64,000 nucleotides of DNA from RYN-230 sp963770535 (lineage in GTDB: Bacteria > Actinomycetota > Actinomycetes > Streptosporangiales > Streptosporangiaceae), in the NCBI GenBank assembly GCA_963770535.1, contig CAVYPZ010000007.1:682001-746000 (forward strand). Reading direction: 5' to 3'. The notes under the pieces are model-generated. The model worked only from the letters and a program-made list of their open reading frames with translations. It ran no database searches and was not told the origin of the DNA. The position numbers and the translations under genes are program-made. Positions 50,414-59,678 of this stretch are shown piece after piece (position 1 is the stretch's first letter; each line of letters begins with the position of its first letter).

Positions 50414-52536
50414 CCGGCGGGACCGCGATCACCGGCCGCTGCCCGGCACCGGGCCCGGTCCCCGGCCCCGGTGGCGGCCGCGCGGCAGGGGCATCACCGG
50501 CTGCGGCCCGGCTCCTCGGGCGGCTGTCCGTGCTCCCGGCCCTGCTCGTCATGGCCTGGCTGCTCGCCGGGCTGCCGTTGCTCATGCTGGGCCGGTTCAC
50601 GTGGCCGCTGATGCTGGCCGTGTCGGTACCGCTGGCCGTGGTGTTCGTGGTCATCGGCCTGCGGGTGATCCCGGGCCGGTGGCCGGCCGCCCGGCCGGAC
50701 GCCTCCCGGGGCCAGGAGGGCGCGCCGTGGTGGGCGGTGGCCGGGGTGGTCGCAGTCGCCGTCGGGTTCGGGGCCGAGCAGTTGGCCTATCACTCCGAGC
50801 AGATCATCGTCATGCTCGATCCCGCCTCCTATTTCCAGTACGGGGCCTGGATTGCCGGGCACGGCTCGCTGCCGATCCCGCAAAGCCGCGCGGCTTTCGG
50901 CGGCTCGCACCTGCTTACCTTCGCCAGCCCGGCTTTCTACCAGGTCGGCAGCGGCATCGTGCCGCAGTTCATGGCGGGGCTGCCGATGGTGCTGGCCGGC
51001 GCCTTCTGGGCTGGCGGGCCCAGCGCCGCGGTGCTGGTGGCACCGGTACTCGGGGCGGCGGCGGTGCTCACCTTCGGCGGCCTGGCCGCCCGGCTCGCCG
51101 GACCGCGCTGGGCGCCGCTCGCGGCCCTGGCCCTCGCGGTCACCCTGCCTGAGCAGTACACCAGCCGGACATCGTTCAGTGAGCCGCTGGCGCAGATCCT
51201 GTTCCTCGGCGGGCTCAGCCTGGTCATCGACTCGCTGACGGCCGAGGGAACCAGGGCCCGGGTCTGCGCCGGGCTGGGCGGCCTGGCGCTGGGCCTGACC
51301 ATCCTGGTGCGCATCGACGGGATCAGCGACATCCTGCCGGTCGTCCCGTATGCGGCGCTGCTGCTGATCAGGAGGCGTCCGCAGGCGGTCCCGCTGATCT
51401 GCGGCCTGGGCCTCGGCGCGCTCGCGGGGGTGGCGGACGGGGTGCTGCTGTCCTGGCCGTACCTGATGCACAACAAGGGCTCGGTGCTGCCGCTGGCCGC
51501 GCTGGCCGGCCTGGTGATCATCCTGACGGCCTGTGCCGTGCCACTGCTGCGACGCTACCCGCTGCCCGCGCCGGACTGGTCCGGGAGGCGCGGCCGGTGG
51601 CTGCTTGGCGTGGCCGCCGCCCTGCCGTTCGTGGTGCTGGCCGCGCTTGAGCTCCGCCCGTATGTGCACCGGGTGCCGATCGTGCCCGGCCGGCGGCCCA
51701 GCCACCGGGCGATCAGGTACCACCATTACCTGCAGTTCAGCCTGCACTGGGTGTTCTGGTACCTGGGCGTGGCGGCCCTGCTGCTCGCCGCGCTCGGGGC
51801 CGCCGTGCTCGCCCGCCGCTGCCTGCGGGGCGATATGCCGGCCTGGGTACTGCCGCTCATCACGTTCAGCTGGATCATCGTCACGGTCCTGTACCGCCCT
51901 GCCATCGTGCCGCACCAGCCGTGGGCGAGCCGCCGGCTGGTCCCCGGCGTGCTGCCCGGGCTGATCCTGCTGGCCGTGTGGGGAACGGCCTGGCTGATCA
52001 GCTGGGCCCGCAGCCAGGACTACGGCCCGGTGGCCACCGCGGCCGTGCCCCTCCTCGCCGTGGCCCTGGTGCTGCCGGCCGCGATGACCACGTTCGGGCT
52101 GGGCATCAGGGACGGCGGCCCGCTGGGGATCAGGCCGGCCGCAGACGGCTGGGCGGTCAAGACCACGGAGGCAGGCGAGATCAGCGCGGTGCACCGGATG
52201 TGCGCCGCACTCCCGCACAACGCCTCGGTGATCATGGTCAACAGCAAGGTCAGGGACCGGTTCAGCGAGGTCGTCCGCGGCATGTGCGGCTACCCGGCCG
52301 CTGACCTGCCCCGCCCCACCCCGGCCCGGGTGCGGCAGGTCGCGCGGCGGATCGTGGCGGCGGGCCGGCAGCCGGTGCTGCTGGCCACGACCCGCGCGCG
52401 CCTGGTGCCCTACGGGACCGGGATCCGGCCCATCATGCTGCTGCACACGACCGGGGAAGCGTCAAGCCTGATGCACCCGCCCGAGGGTGTCCACCGGCTG
52501 GACCTCAAGGTCTGGATGCTGGAGGTGGCACGGTGA
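50410..52536 (+). CDS. Large polytopic membrane protein, GT-C glycosyltransferase-like
   Basis: 708 residues with about 12-14 hydrophobic helices, for example LPALLVMAWLLAGLPLLML, VAVAVGFGAEQLA, LIILTACAVPLL-like segments and LPGLILLAVWGTAWLIS, then a soluble C-terminal domain of about 150 residues. The first outer loop has IVMLDPASYFQYGAWIAGHG, an acidic loop as in GT-C sugar transferases that use lipid-linked donors. The assignment to GT-C is by shape and this loop only; donor and acceptor unknown. Single gene, possibly with the small ORF in front. Confidence 0.72.
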   Translation: MTGGTAITGRCPAPGPVPGPGGGRAAGASPAAARLLGRLSVLPALLVMAWLLAGLPLLMLGRFTWPLMLAVSVPLAVVFVVIGLRVIPGRWPAARPDASRGQEGAPWWAVAGVVAVAVGFGAEQLAYHSEQIIVMLDPASYFQYGAWIAGHGSLPIPQSRAAFGGSHLLTFASPAFYQVGSGIVPQFMAGLPMVLAGAFWAGGPSAAVLVAPVLGAAAVLTFGGLAARLAGPRWAPLAALALAVTLPEQYTSRTSFSEPLAQILFLGGLSLVIDSLTAEGTRARVCAGLGGLALGLTILVRIDGISDILPVVPYAALLLIRRRPQAVPLICGLGLGALAGVADGVLLSWPYLMHNKGSVLPLAALAGLVIILTACAVPLLRRYPLPAPDWSGRRGRWLLGVAAALPFVVLAALELRPYVHRVPIVPGRRPSHRAIRYHHYLQFSLHWVFWYLGVAALLLAALGAAVLARRCLRGDMPAWVLPLITFSWIIVTVLYRPAIVPHQPWASRRLVPGVLPGLILLAVWGTAWLISWARSQDYGPVATAAVPLLAVALVLPAAMTTFGLGIRDGGPLGIRPAADGWAVKTTEAGEISAVHRMCAALPHNASVIMVNSKVRDRFSEVVRGMCGYPAADLPRPTPARVRQVARRIVAAGRQPVLLATTRARLVPYGTGIRPIMLLHTTGEASSLMHPPEGVHRLDLKVWMLEVAR

Positions 52537-52560
52537 GCGCCACCGCCCAGCGCCCGGGGG

Positions 52561-53097
52561 TTACTTCTGCTCGTAGACCGCGGTGATGGAACCTCGGGCG
52601 AGCGTCTGGCCCATCAGGTTGAACACGAGGAACGCCGGGGTGGCCGACGGGTCGACGTCGAGGTGTTCTGCGCCCAGGGCGTGAACGACGAACTGATACC
52701 GGTGCGGGCCATGGCCGTCCGGGGGTGCGGCTCCGAGGAACTGTGCCAGGCCCGCGTCGTTGCGCAGGGTGACCGCGCTGCCGGGCATGCTGCTGCTGCC
52801 CGGGCTGCCGGCCCCCGCGGGGAGCTCGGTCACGGAGGCCGGGATGTTGAACACGGCCCAGTGCCAGAAGCCGCTCAGGGTGGGGGCATCGGGGTCGTAA
52901 CAGGTGATCGCGAAGCTCTTCGTGCCCTCGGGAAAGCCGCTCCAGGCCAGCTGGGGGGAGCGGTCCTCGCCGCCCGCGCCGAAGATACCGCTCACCTGCG
53001 GCGTGGGAAGCGTTCCTCCCTCGGTGATGTCAGAGCTGGACACGGCAAAGGTGGGAGCGTCCGGGAGACCCCGGTAAGGGCCGGATGAATCTGTCAT
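52561..53097 (-). CDS. YbhB/YbcL family protein (PEBP/Raf kinase inhibitor-like)
   Basis: 178 residues. Phosphatidylethanolamine-binding fold. Signature: RSPQLAWSGFPEGTKSFAIT, CYDPDAPTLSGFWHWAVFNIP, and later PPDGHGPHRYQFVVHAL, which form the anion-binding pocket (Asp, Pro, His). No signal peptide. Bacterial role is not well defined. Confidence 0.93.
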   Translation of the reverse strand: MTDSSGPYRGLPDAPTFAVSSSDITEGGTLPTPQVSGIFGAGGEDRSPQLAWSGFPEGTKSFAITCYDPDAPTLSGFWHWAVFNIPASVTELPAGAGSPGSSSMPGSAVTLRNDAGLAQFLGAAPPDGHGPHRYQFVVHALGAEHLDVDPSATPAFLVFNLMGQTLARGSITAVYEQK

Positions 53098-53221
53098 CGG
53101 GTTTCCTTCCTTTGTAGCAGCTGGTCACGGCGCGGGCCGCCAGGGCCTGCCTTCCTCCCCGGTCAGCTGGCGGCATCAGAAAGGTGTACCACTGCGGGAG
53201 GCAGCGGGCCACAGCGGCCCG

Positions 53222-54160
53222 TCAGCCCAGCAGTGGCCGTACCTGATCGACGAAGCGCTGCATGGAACCGGTCATGTCGGCGCCGGGCATCCACAGGGCG
53301 AACCGGTCCACCCCCGCCTGCTGGTAGGCGGTCAGCAGGCCGGCGACGTATCCGGGGGTGCCGGAGATCATGCAGGTGCGCCAGGGCTGGGCCGCCTCGT
53401 CAGCGGGGTCGGGATCGGAGCCAGCGAGCATGACCGGCGCCCAGAGAGTGACCCGCACGGGTGCCGCCCCCGGGTCCTGCAGCGCGCGGATGTCGCTGAC
53501 CGCTGCCTGCACCCAGTCCGGTGGCGCCCCGTACAGGCCCGGCAGCCAGCCGCCGCACCGGGCCGCGCGGCGCTTCGCGACCTGGCTGACCCCTGCGAAG
53601 TAGATCGGCAGCTCGCGACCCTGCGGGGGGTGCGGGCGGACGTTGAAGTCTTCCACCTGGAGATGCTTCCCGGAGAAGCTGACCGGCCCATCCGACGTCC
53701 ATGCCGCTCGCAGGAACTCCACCACTTCGTCGCACCACGGGCCCCGGTTATCGAAGGGGCCGCCGAGGGCCTCGATTTCGGCGCGCAGCCACCCGACCGC
53801 CGCCCCGAAATCGACGCGGCCGCCGGACAGGTAGTCAAGCGTCGCGACCGACTTGGCAATGTGCAGCGCGCTGCGATGCGGCAGCACGCAGGCGGACAGG
53901 CCGAGCCGCAGGCTGGTCGTCGCGGCGGCGGCGAACCCCAGGCTGATGAATGGCTCGAGGAACGGCAGATCCGTGGGGGTCGGGAACAGCCCCGAGTCGC
54001 TGAACGGATAACGTGAGCTGCCGAAGTCCACAGGAAAGGCGATGTGGTCGCCCACCCACAGGGATGAGAAGCCGAGCGCCTCGGCGGCCTGCGCGACGTC
54101 CACCATCTCGTCGTGGCCGGCCGCGTAGCCGATCTGCGGCAGCATGACTCCGATGTCCAC
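53222..54160 (-). CDS. LLM-class F420-dependent oxidoreductase
   Basis: 312 residues, luciferase-like TIM barrel of the kind that uses coenzyme F420 in actinobacteria (TIGR03619-like). Visible: MLPQIGYAAGHDEMVDVAQAAEALGF split over two elements, SSLWVGDHIAFPV, LRLGLSACVLPHRSALHIAK, ATLDYLSGGRVDFGAAVGW, RELPIYFAGVS. GTG 54160 has GGGGAGG 8 nt upstream. Last gene of the six-gene acyl-CoA operon, starting 4 nt after the presumed stop of the CaiB-like gene. Confidence 0.9.
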   Translation of the reverse strand: MDIGVMLPQIGYAAGHDEMVDVAQAAEALGFSSLWVGDHIAFPVDFGSSRYPFSDSGLFPTPTDLPFLEPFISLGFAAAATTSLRLGLSACVLPHRSALHIAKSVATLDYLSGGRVDFGAAVGWLRAEIEALGGPFDNRGPWCDEVVEFLRAAWTSDGPVSFSGKHLQVEDFNVRPHPPQGRELPIYFAGVSQVAKRRAARCGGWLPGLYGAPPDWVQAAVSDIRALQDPGAAPVRVTLWAPVMLAGSDPDPADEAAQPWRTCMISGTPGYVAGLLTAYQQAGVDRFALWMPGADMTGSMQRFVDQVRPLLG

Positions 54161-54164
54161 TGTC

Positions 54165-55368
54165 CTACCTCCCCACCGTCCGGCGCCGCTCGGGCGCCGG
54201 CCTGTCCTGGCCTGATGTGCGCGGGCTGGTTTGATCCTGCGTGCCTGGTCCGGGTGCAGCCGGGGAATCGCGCCGGCCTGCGGTACAGGGCGGGAAAGCC
54301 GGGCAGGAGCACCTGGCGGCCCGCTGCGCCGCCCGGCTGCGCCGGGCGGAAGAACTGGCGGGATCGCATCTGCGGGTCCTCCAGGACCTCGCCAACGGTC
54401 CGGACCGACCCCAGCGGGACCCCGTACTGCTGGGCGAGCTGGCCCAGCTCGGCGCGCGTGCGGCTGGCCAGCCAGGGCCCGATCAGCGCGTCAACCTCAT
54501 CGGGGTACTCCATGGCAATGCCGAGCGGGTCGCGGTACCGGGGCTCCTGTGACCAGGCGGGCCGGCCCATCATGTCCAGGTACCGCTCCCAGTCGCGGCG
54601 TGACCGGCCGATCAGCACCACGTCACCGTCGCGGCACGGCAGTATCGTCATCGGGTAGCGCCCGCCGGATCCCGGGGCGCGCCGTCCCGCCCGGACTGGC
54701 GGTATGCCGTAGAACCGGTACAGCAGCGTGTACATGCGGCTGTACGAGGCGGCCACGTCAGCCGAGGCAACGTCGATGAACACGCCGCCGCCGCCCCGGC
54801 CGTCCAGCAGCGCGCCCAGCACCGCGCATGCGGCGTTCAGCCCCTGGCTGGCCGCCGCGATGTCGTAGGGCACCACCAGGGGCTCTCGCTCGGGCCTGCC
54901 GACGAGTGAGGACAGCCCGCCGGCCGCCTGGGCGTTGATGTCATCGCCGCGCCAGGCGGGCTCCCGCGGATCGTCCGGCCACCCGAAGGGCGACAGGTAC
55001 ACGTAGACCAGGCCGGCGTGGCCCAGCCGGAGGTCGCCGAACTGCCCGGCCGGGTCCGGCCCGCCGGCCCCGCCGTCCGCCGCCCGGACGATGACATCCG
55101 CGGCCGCGTAGGCCTGCGCGGCGTGGACGTTCTCGACCTGCTTGCCGTCGCCAAGAAAGACCTGCTCGGCTTCCGCCCGTGCTTTCTCCGCAGCTGACCA
55201 GCCGGGGCTGGCGCTCCCGCCCTGCCGGTCACGGTCCTCGCGGACCTGCAGGACGGTCGCGCCAAGCTGCCGGAGCAGCCGGGTGCAGAACCCGGCCGCG
55301 ACAGACTGCCCGGCCTGCACGACAGTCAGGCCGGCCAGCGGTGCCAGGGTGATCTCCTGCATGGGCAT
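54165..55368 (-). CDS. CaiB/BaiF CoA-transferase family protein, frameshifted near its end
   Basis: About 400 residues. N-terminal LAGLTVVQAGQSVAAGFCTRLL with LGATVLQVREDRDR, VYVYLSPFGWPDDPREPAW, then VVPYDIAAASQGLNAACAVLGALLDGRG and a C-terminal RPAQPGGAAGRQVLLPG. The frame then fails to stop and would run 800 bp into the next gene. One base over, the sequence continues APGPGTQDQTS and stops at 54165, 4 nt before the next start; the span is not a multiple of three. A one-base shift near 54250-54280 is therefore likely. It pairs with the intact CaiB-like gene upstream (15 nt gap). Confidence 0.78.
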
Positions 55369-55383
55369 GTATCTCCCCGCCGC

Positions 55384-56610
55384 CTACTCGAACGCGCCCT
55401 GCGCGTCGTATTCCGCATACCCGGCGTCGCTGATGCCGAGGACATCGGCCATCACCTGCCGGGTATCGGTGCCGAGCACCGGCCCGGCACCGCGGGGCAC
55501 CGGCACCTCGCCGTTGATGTGCCACGGGGTCCCGGTCACGTCCATCTCACCGAGCAGCGGGTGCGTCACCCGGGTCGTCAGCTGGCGGCCCTGCAGCCGG
55601 GGGTCGGACTCCATCTCCTCGACGCCCAGGACCGGGGTGCAGGCCACGCCCGCTTCCTGCAGCGTGGCTGTTATCCCGGCCGCCTTGCGGGTCCGGGTCC
55701 AGGCGGACAAGGCGGCGAGCAGCGCGTCACGGTGGTCGTGGCGGCCCGCGGCAGTGGTGAACCTGGGATCATCCAGGCCCGATCCCGGGCCAGCCGCGGC
55801 CGCCAGCGCGTGCCACTGCCCGTCACCGTCAATGCTGAGCGCGATCCAGCAGTCGTCACCAGCGCAGGGCAGGAAGTCGTGCGGGAAACGCCCCGGGCGG
55901 GCGTTGCCCCGCGGGACCGGCTCCTCACCGGTCAGCTGGTACTCGGCGACGGCCGTGCCGAGCAGGCAGGCGGCGGCCTCGGTCTGGGACAGGTCGATCA
56001 GGCACCCGCGGCCGGTCCGCTGCCGGTCCAGCAGGGCCGCGAACACGGCGAGGACGCCGAAGTACGCTGCGTTGGGATCGCTGAGCGCGGTGGCCATCAT
56101 GCCGACCGCGGCGCCGTCCTCGTAACCGATGAGCCCTTCCAGGCCCGCCAGGCCGGTCATGATCGGCGCGTAGGCACGCTGCTGGGACAGCGGGCCCTCT
56201 TCCCCGTAGGCGCTGGCGGCGAGGGCGATCAGCCGCGGGCAGGCGGTGAGCAGGTCATCCCACGGCAGGCCGAGCCGGGCCAGCCAGCCGGGCGCGTAGT
56301 TCTCGATGAACACGTCGCTACTGGCCAGCAGCTGCCGGAACAGCCCGAATCCGGCCTCGTTCTTCAGGTTCAGGGTGACGCTCTTCTTGGCCGGGTTCAG
56401 CTCGTGCAGCAGGGGGAACGACTCCTGCTCCACGGCCGGGTCGCGGCCGGCGGAGGCGGCCCGCGGGATCCGGGCCCGGTTGATGTCCAGGCGCTGCCTG
56501 GACTCCACCTTGAGAACGTCGGCCCCCAGGTTGGCGAGAACGGCACCGACGAGCGGGATCGACACGGCCGTGCCGACCTCGACGACGCGCAGCCGCTCCA
56601 GCCCGAGCAT
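55384..56610 (-). CDS. CaiB/BaiF family CoA-transferase
   Basis: 408 residues, family III CoA-transferase. Begins LGLERLRVVEVGTAVSIPLVG with LANLGADVLKVESRQRLD, NPAKKSVTLNLKNEAGFGLF, DVFIENYAPGWLARLGLPWD, SAYGEEGPLSQQRAYAPIMT, DPNAAYFGVLAVFAALLDRQ and GRGCLIDLSQTEAA. The catalytic Asp aligns with LSDPNAAYFG. Moves CoA between an acyl-CoA donor and an acid. Two CaiB genes side by side recall heteromeric transferases such as BbsEF. Confidence 0.92.
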   Translation of the reverse strand: MLGLERLRVVEVGTAVSIPLVGAVLANLGADVLKVESRQRLDINRARIPRAASAGRDPAVEQESFPLLHELNPAKKSVTLNLKNEAGFGLFRQLLASSDVFIENYAPGWLARLGLPWDDLLTACPRLIALAASAYGEEGPLSQQRAYAPIMTGLAGLEGLIGYEDGAAVGMMATALSDPNAAYFGVLAVFAALLDRQRTGRGCLIDLSQTEAAACLLGTAVAEYQLTGEEPVPRGNARPGRFPHDFLPCAGDDCWIALSIDGDGQWHALAAAAGPGSGLDDPRFTTAAGRHDHRDALLAALSAWTRTRKAAGITATLQEAGVACTPVLGVEEMESDPRLQGRQLTTRVTHPLLGEMDVTGTPWHINGEVPVPRGAGPVLGTDTRQVMADVLGISDAGYAEYDAQGAFE

Positions 56611-56658
56611 CTCAGCCCCTGGCCCGGCGGGCGGCGCGGGCGGGAGCAGCCGGGAGGG

Positions 56659-57567
56659 TCACCGGTACTCCTGCTCGAGATCATCGTGGTATTCGTCCCG
56701 GCCGTGGAAGCCCGCCCTGGTGCCCTCGTCACGCCGCTGCCTGAAGAAGTTGTACTCGTCATCCTCGAACCGGATGTTGGTGGCCAGGGCATGGCCGAAG
56801 TAGCCGCGGATGAACTGCTGGGACCCGCCCAGGGAGTCCAGCGCCATATGGTGCATGGCCCGGCCCATCACGAGCGAGTCCTTGGAATTCCGCGCCACCC
56901 GCTGCGCCCAGTCCTCCACCGCCGCCTCGAGCTCGTCCTCCGGGACACTGCGGTTGACCAGGCCGATCTCGACGGCCTGCGGGCCGCTGAATTCCTCGCC
57001 AAGCAGCAGCAGTTCCCTGGCCTTCTTCGGCCCGAACGCCAGCAGCTCGGTGTTGAGCTGCCAGGAGTTGCCGGCGAACGCAAGCCGCTGCTCGGCGTGG
57101 CTGAACCGGGCGGTGTCCGCACAGATGGCCAGGTCGACCAGCTCGACGAGGTAAATCCCGGCGCCGACGCACCAGCCCTGCACCTGGGCGATGACCGGCT
57201 TCACCGCGTAATGGAAGGCCATGTAGTTGTCGACCAGTTTGCGGTCGAACTGCAGCCGGACCCGCTGGCTGGGCCGCCGCCTGCGCTTCTGGTCCTCGGT
57301 GCGGTGCTCGGTGTACCCGTACACGAACCCGACGTCGTTCAGGTCGTGCCCGGCGCAGAACGACGGGCCGTTGCCCTTGAGGATGATGACCTTGACCGAG
57401 TCGTCCTCCTCGGCCTCGTGCAGCGAGGCCACCAGCGTGTCAAAGGCGCGGAAGGGCATCGCGTTGTGCTTGCCGGGACGGTTCAGGATCAGCCGGGCGA
57501 CCGGGCCCTCCCTCTCGACCAGGACGTCACCCTCCTGGGCCGCCGCGGCCCCGTTCTCCTCGGCCAC
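56659..57567 (-). CDS. Enoyl-CoA hydratase/isomerase family protein
   Basis: 302 residues, longer than the usual 260 because of an insertion (YGYTEHRTEDQKRRRRPSQR) after the first oxyanion loop and a C-terminal tail. Crotonase features: LNRPGKHNAMPFRAFDTLV, NGPSFCAGHDLNDVG, VQGWCVGAGIYLVELVDLAI, FSHAEQRLAFAGNSW. The usual catalytic glutamates are not clearly in place, so hydratase, isomerase or another crotonase reaction is possible. It follows the FadR-type regulator by 68 bp that hold a small palindrome. Confidence 0.88.
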   Translation of the reverse strand: MAEENGAAAAQEGDVLVEREGPVARLILNRPGKHNAMPFRAFDTLVASLHEAEEDDSVKVIILKGNGPSFCAGHDLNDVGFVYGYTEHRTEDQKRRRRPSQRVRLQFDRKLVDNYMAFHYAVKPVIAQVQGWCVGAGIYLVELVDLAICADTARFSHAEQRLAFAGNSWQLNTELLAFGPKKARELLLLGEEFSGPQAVEIGLVNRSVPEDELEAAVEDWAQRVARNSKDSLVMGRAMHHMALDSLGGSQQFIRGYFGHALATNIRFEDDEYNFFRQRRDEGTRAGFHGRDEYHDDLEQEYR

Positions 57568-57599
57568 GCATGCCTCCCTGACCCGTTCGTTGAAACATA

Positions 57600-57616
57600 A
57601 TCATGTTAATGATGGT
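57600..57616 (-). promoter_or_regulatory. Candidate FadR/GntR-type operator
   Basis: ATCATGTTAATGAT (57600-57613) is a 5-bp inverted repeat around 4 bp, in an AT-rich island between the regulator gene and the enoyl-CoA hydratase gene. Its minus-strand extension ACCATCAT recurs at 59679-59686. Confidence 0.45.
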
Positions 57617-57635
57617 AAACGTCAAGGGGCCGGCG

Positions 57636-58385
57636 TCAGCTGGTCGACCGGACCACCTGCACCTGGTCCGCGAGGAGCTCGGGGTAGCGGTCCGCGACGA
57701 GGGCGGCGAAGCCTTCGAGGTGCTTGGCCATGACGCGCGCGGCCATGGCCGGGTCCTGGGCGTCAACCGCCCGCAGGATGCGGCGGTGCGCGCGGACTGC
57801 CTCCTGCCTGGCCGCGCGGCCGAACCGGATCCCGACCTGGTGACCATCGGCGATCCGCTGGATGGCGAACCAGAAGGCGGCCAGCACCTCGTTGCCGGCT
57901 GCCCGGGCGATCAGCCCGTGGAACTCCTGATTGCGCATGAGGAACGCCGGTTCATCATCGATCGCCTCCTCGAGTGCCTGCACGGAGGCGGCCAGGGCGG
58001 CCCGCTGCTCGCCAGTGGCGTGCCGGGCTGCTCCCGCCACCAGCTCCGGCTCGATCACCTCGCGGGCCCGGACGACGTCACCGAACGGCGTGCCGGACAC
58101 GGACAGCAGCAGTGAGAGCCGCCGCGCCAGGTGCTCAGGCGTCGGGCGCTGCACGACCGGGCCGCCGGCCCGTCCTGGGCGGATGATGAGGAGACCTTCC
58201 GATTCCAGCAGCAGCAGCGCCTCGCGCAGGGTGCTCCGCGCGACCTTGAACTCCTCGATCATGGCCGCTTCGGTCGGCAGCACGTCACCCGGGCGCAGGC
58301 CACGGGCCAGGATGTCATTGGCGATCGCATCGGCCACGACTGTCGCCATCTTCGGGGGGCGGCCCGGGGCCCGCCGCTCGCTCAT
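57636..58385 (-). CDS. FadR-subfamily GntR transcriptional regulator
   Basis: 249 residues. N-terminal winged HTH: DAIANDILARGLRPGDVLPT, EAAMIEEFKVARSTLREALLLLESEGLL; C-terminal FCD ligand domain with DVVRAREVIEPELVAGAA, FLMRNQEFHGLIARAAGN and VRAHRRILRAVDAQD, which supplies metal-binding His/Asp residues. Such regulators bind organic acids or acyl-CoA and usually repress. Lies inside the operon it probably controls, 15 nt after the CoA-transferase gene. Confidence 0.92.
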   Translation of the reverse strand: MSERRAPGRPPKMATVVADAIANDILARGLRPGDVLPTEAAMIEEFKVARSTLREALLLLESEGLLIIRPGRAGGPVVQRPTPEHLARRLSLLLSVSGTPFGDVVRAREVIEPELVAGAARHATGEQRAALAASVQALEEAIDDEPAFLMRNQEFHGLIARAAGNEVLAAFWFAIQRIADGHQVGIRFGRAARQEAVRAHRRILRAVDAQDPAMAARVMAKHLEGFAALVADRYPELLADQVQVVRSTS

Positions 58386-58400
58386 TTTCCGGACTCTCCC

Positions 58401-59651
58401 TCAGGATGGCAGGGCCTGCAGCAGCTCAGCACGGAACCTCGGATGCGCGATGGCGGCGAGCCGCTGGGCCCGCTGCACGAGCGTGCCGGTGCGCAACTCG
58501 GCGGCCCCGTACTCGGTCACGACCGTATCCGCATCACTGCGCGCCAGGGTCGCCACGCCGCTGGTCAGCCGGGGCACAATCCGGGAGACCGTCCCGTGGC
58601 GCGCGGTCGAGCGCACGGCGATCACAGACCTGCCGCGCGGTGAGGCGGTGGCGGCCCGCGAGAAGTCCGCCAGCCCGCCGACCGCCCCGGCATGGACGCC
58701 GTCAATAACTTCCGCGTCCACCTGGCCGGTCAGGTCCACCTCGACAGCCGAGTTCAGCGCCACGAAGGTCTCGAATGCGGCCAGGACGCGGGCGTCGTGG
58801 GTGTAAGCAGCCGAGCGCAGGTGCACCTGCTCATTGTTGGCCACGAAGTCGTATACCCGTGCCGTACCGAGGGCGAGGGTGGCGACGCTGACGCCGCGGT
58901 CGCGCTCCTTGGCAGCGTTGGTGACCACTCCCGCCTCCACCAGGGCCACCAGGTCATCGCCCAGCAGGCCGGAGTGGATGGCGAGGTCGCGCTTGCCGGC
59001 CAGGCCACGGGTCACCGCGCCGAGCACGCTGCCGACGCCAACCTGGAGGACCGCCCCGTCCGGCACGAGCCGTGCCACGTGCCCGGCAAGCTGGTCATCG
59101 TCCGCGCTGGCGGGCCCGCGCGCGATCGCGGGCAGCGGGTAGGACGCCTCGACCACGTGACTGAACCGGTCCAGCCGCACCGTGGTATCGCCATGGGTGG
59201 CGGGCATCTGGCTGTTGACCTCGGCTATGGCGACCGGCGCGCGATCCAGCAGCGGCACGAGATAGCTGGCGGTCACGCCCAGGCTGCAGCGGCCGTCTGG
59301 CCCTGGCGGGCTGACCTGCGCCAGCACCACATCGGCGCGCAGCTCACCGGTGACGATCATGCGGACCAATGCCGACATGTGGCAGGGCAGGATCTGCAGC
59401 CGGCCCGACCGCCGCAGCGCCGCGCCCGCGCCGAGGCCGCCGTAGGAGATGAATTCCAGGCCGCCGGCGGCGGCGAGGACGCCAAGGTCACCTGGGGTGA
59501 TGCCCAGCAGGACCCGCCGGCCGCGGAGACGTTCGTGCTGGGCAGACAGGGCCGCCGTCAGGGTGCGCGGCTCGGCGGCGCCTTCCCCCCAGGCCAGGGT
59601 CGCGCCCGGCGGGATGATGGCGGCAAGATCGAGGTCGGCGGCGATGGCCAT
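58401..59651 (-). CDS. Acetyl-CoA hydrolase/transferase family (4-hydroxybutyrate CoA-transferase-like)
   Basis: 416 residues, family I CoA-transferase fold. Visible: FISYGGLGAGAALRRSGRLQ, LAQVSPPGPDGRCSLGVTASYL, AIAEVNSQMPATHGD, LQVGVGSVLGAVTRGL, and the C-terminal VTEYGAAELRTGTLVQRAQRLAAIAHP. The usual active-site glutamate region GxGGxxDF appears as GAVGGLADFSRAA. ATG 59651 has GGGGAGG about 6 nt upstream; the frame to 59903 is not needed. First gene of the operon. Confidence 0.9.
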   Translation of the reverse strand: MAIAADLDLAAIIPPGATLAWGEGAAEPRTLTAALSAQHERLRGRRVLLGITPGDLGVLAAAGGLEFISYGGLGAGAALRRSGRLQILPCHMSALVRMIVTGELRADVVLAQVSPPGPDGRCSLGVTASYLVPLLDRAPVAIAEVNSQMPATHGDTTVRLDRFSHVVEASYPLPAIARGPASADDDQLAGHVARLVPDGAVLQVGVGSVLGAVTRGLAGKRDLAIHSGLLGDDLVALVEAGVVTNAAKERDRGVSVATLALGTARVYDFVANNEQVHLRSAAYTHDARVLAAFETFVALNSAVEVDLTGQVDAEVIDGVHAGAVGGLADFSRAATASPRGRSVIAVRSTARHGTVSRIVPRLTSGVATLARSDADTVVTEYGAAELRTGTLVQRAQRLAAIAHPRFRAELLQALPS

Positions 59652-59678
59652 CGGCACCTCCCCGGATCCGGATAAATA

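Noticed and set aside
50494..52446. A 650-codon open frame opposite the GT-C-like gene
   Set aside because: Mirror of a real coding frame; composition is Arg/Gln/His/Gly-rich without domains.
53368..55368. A 666-residue fusion of the CaiB-like protein with further sequence
   Set aside because: The added 260 residues are the wrong frame of the F420-type oxidoreductase gene; a one-base shift near 54265 explains the missing stop better.
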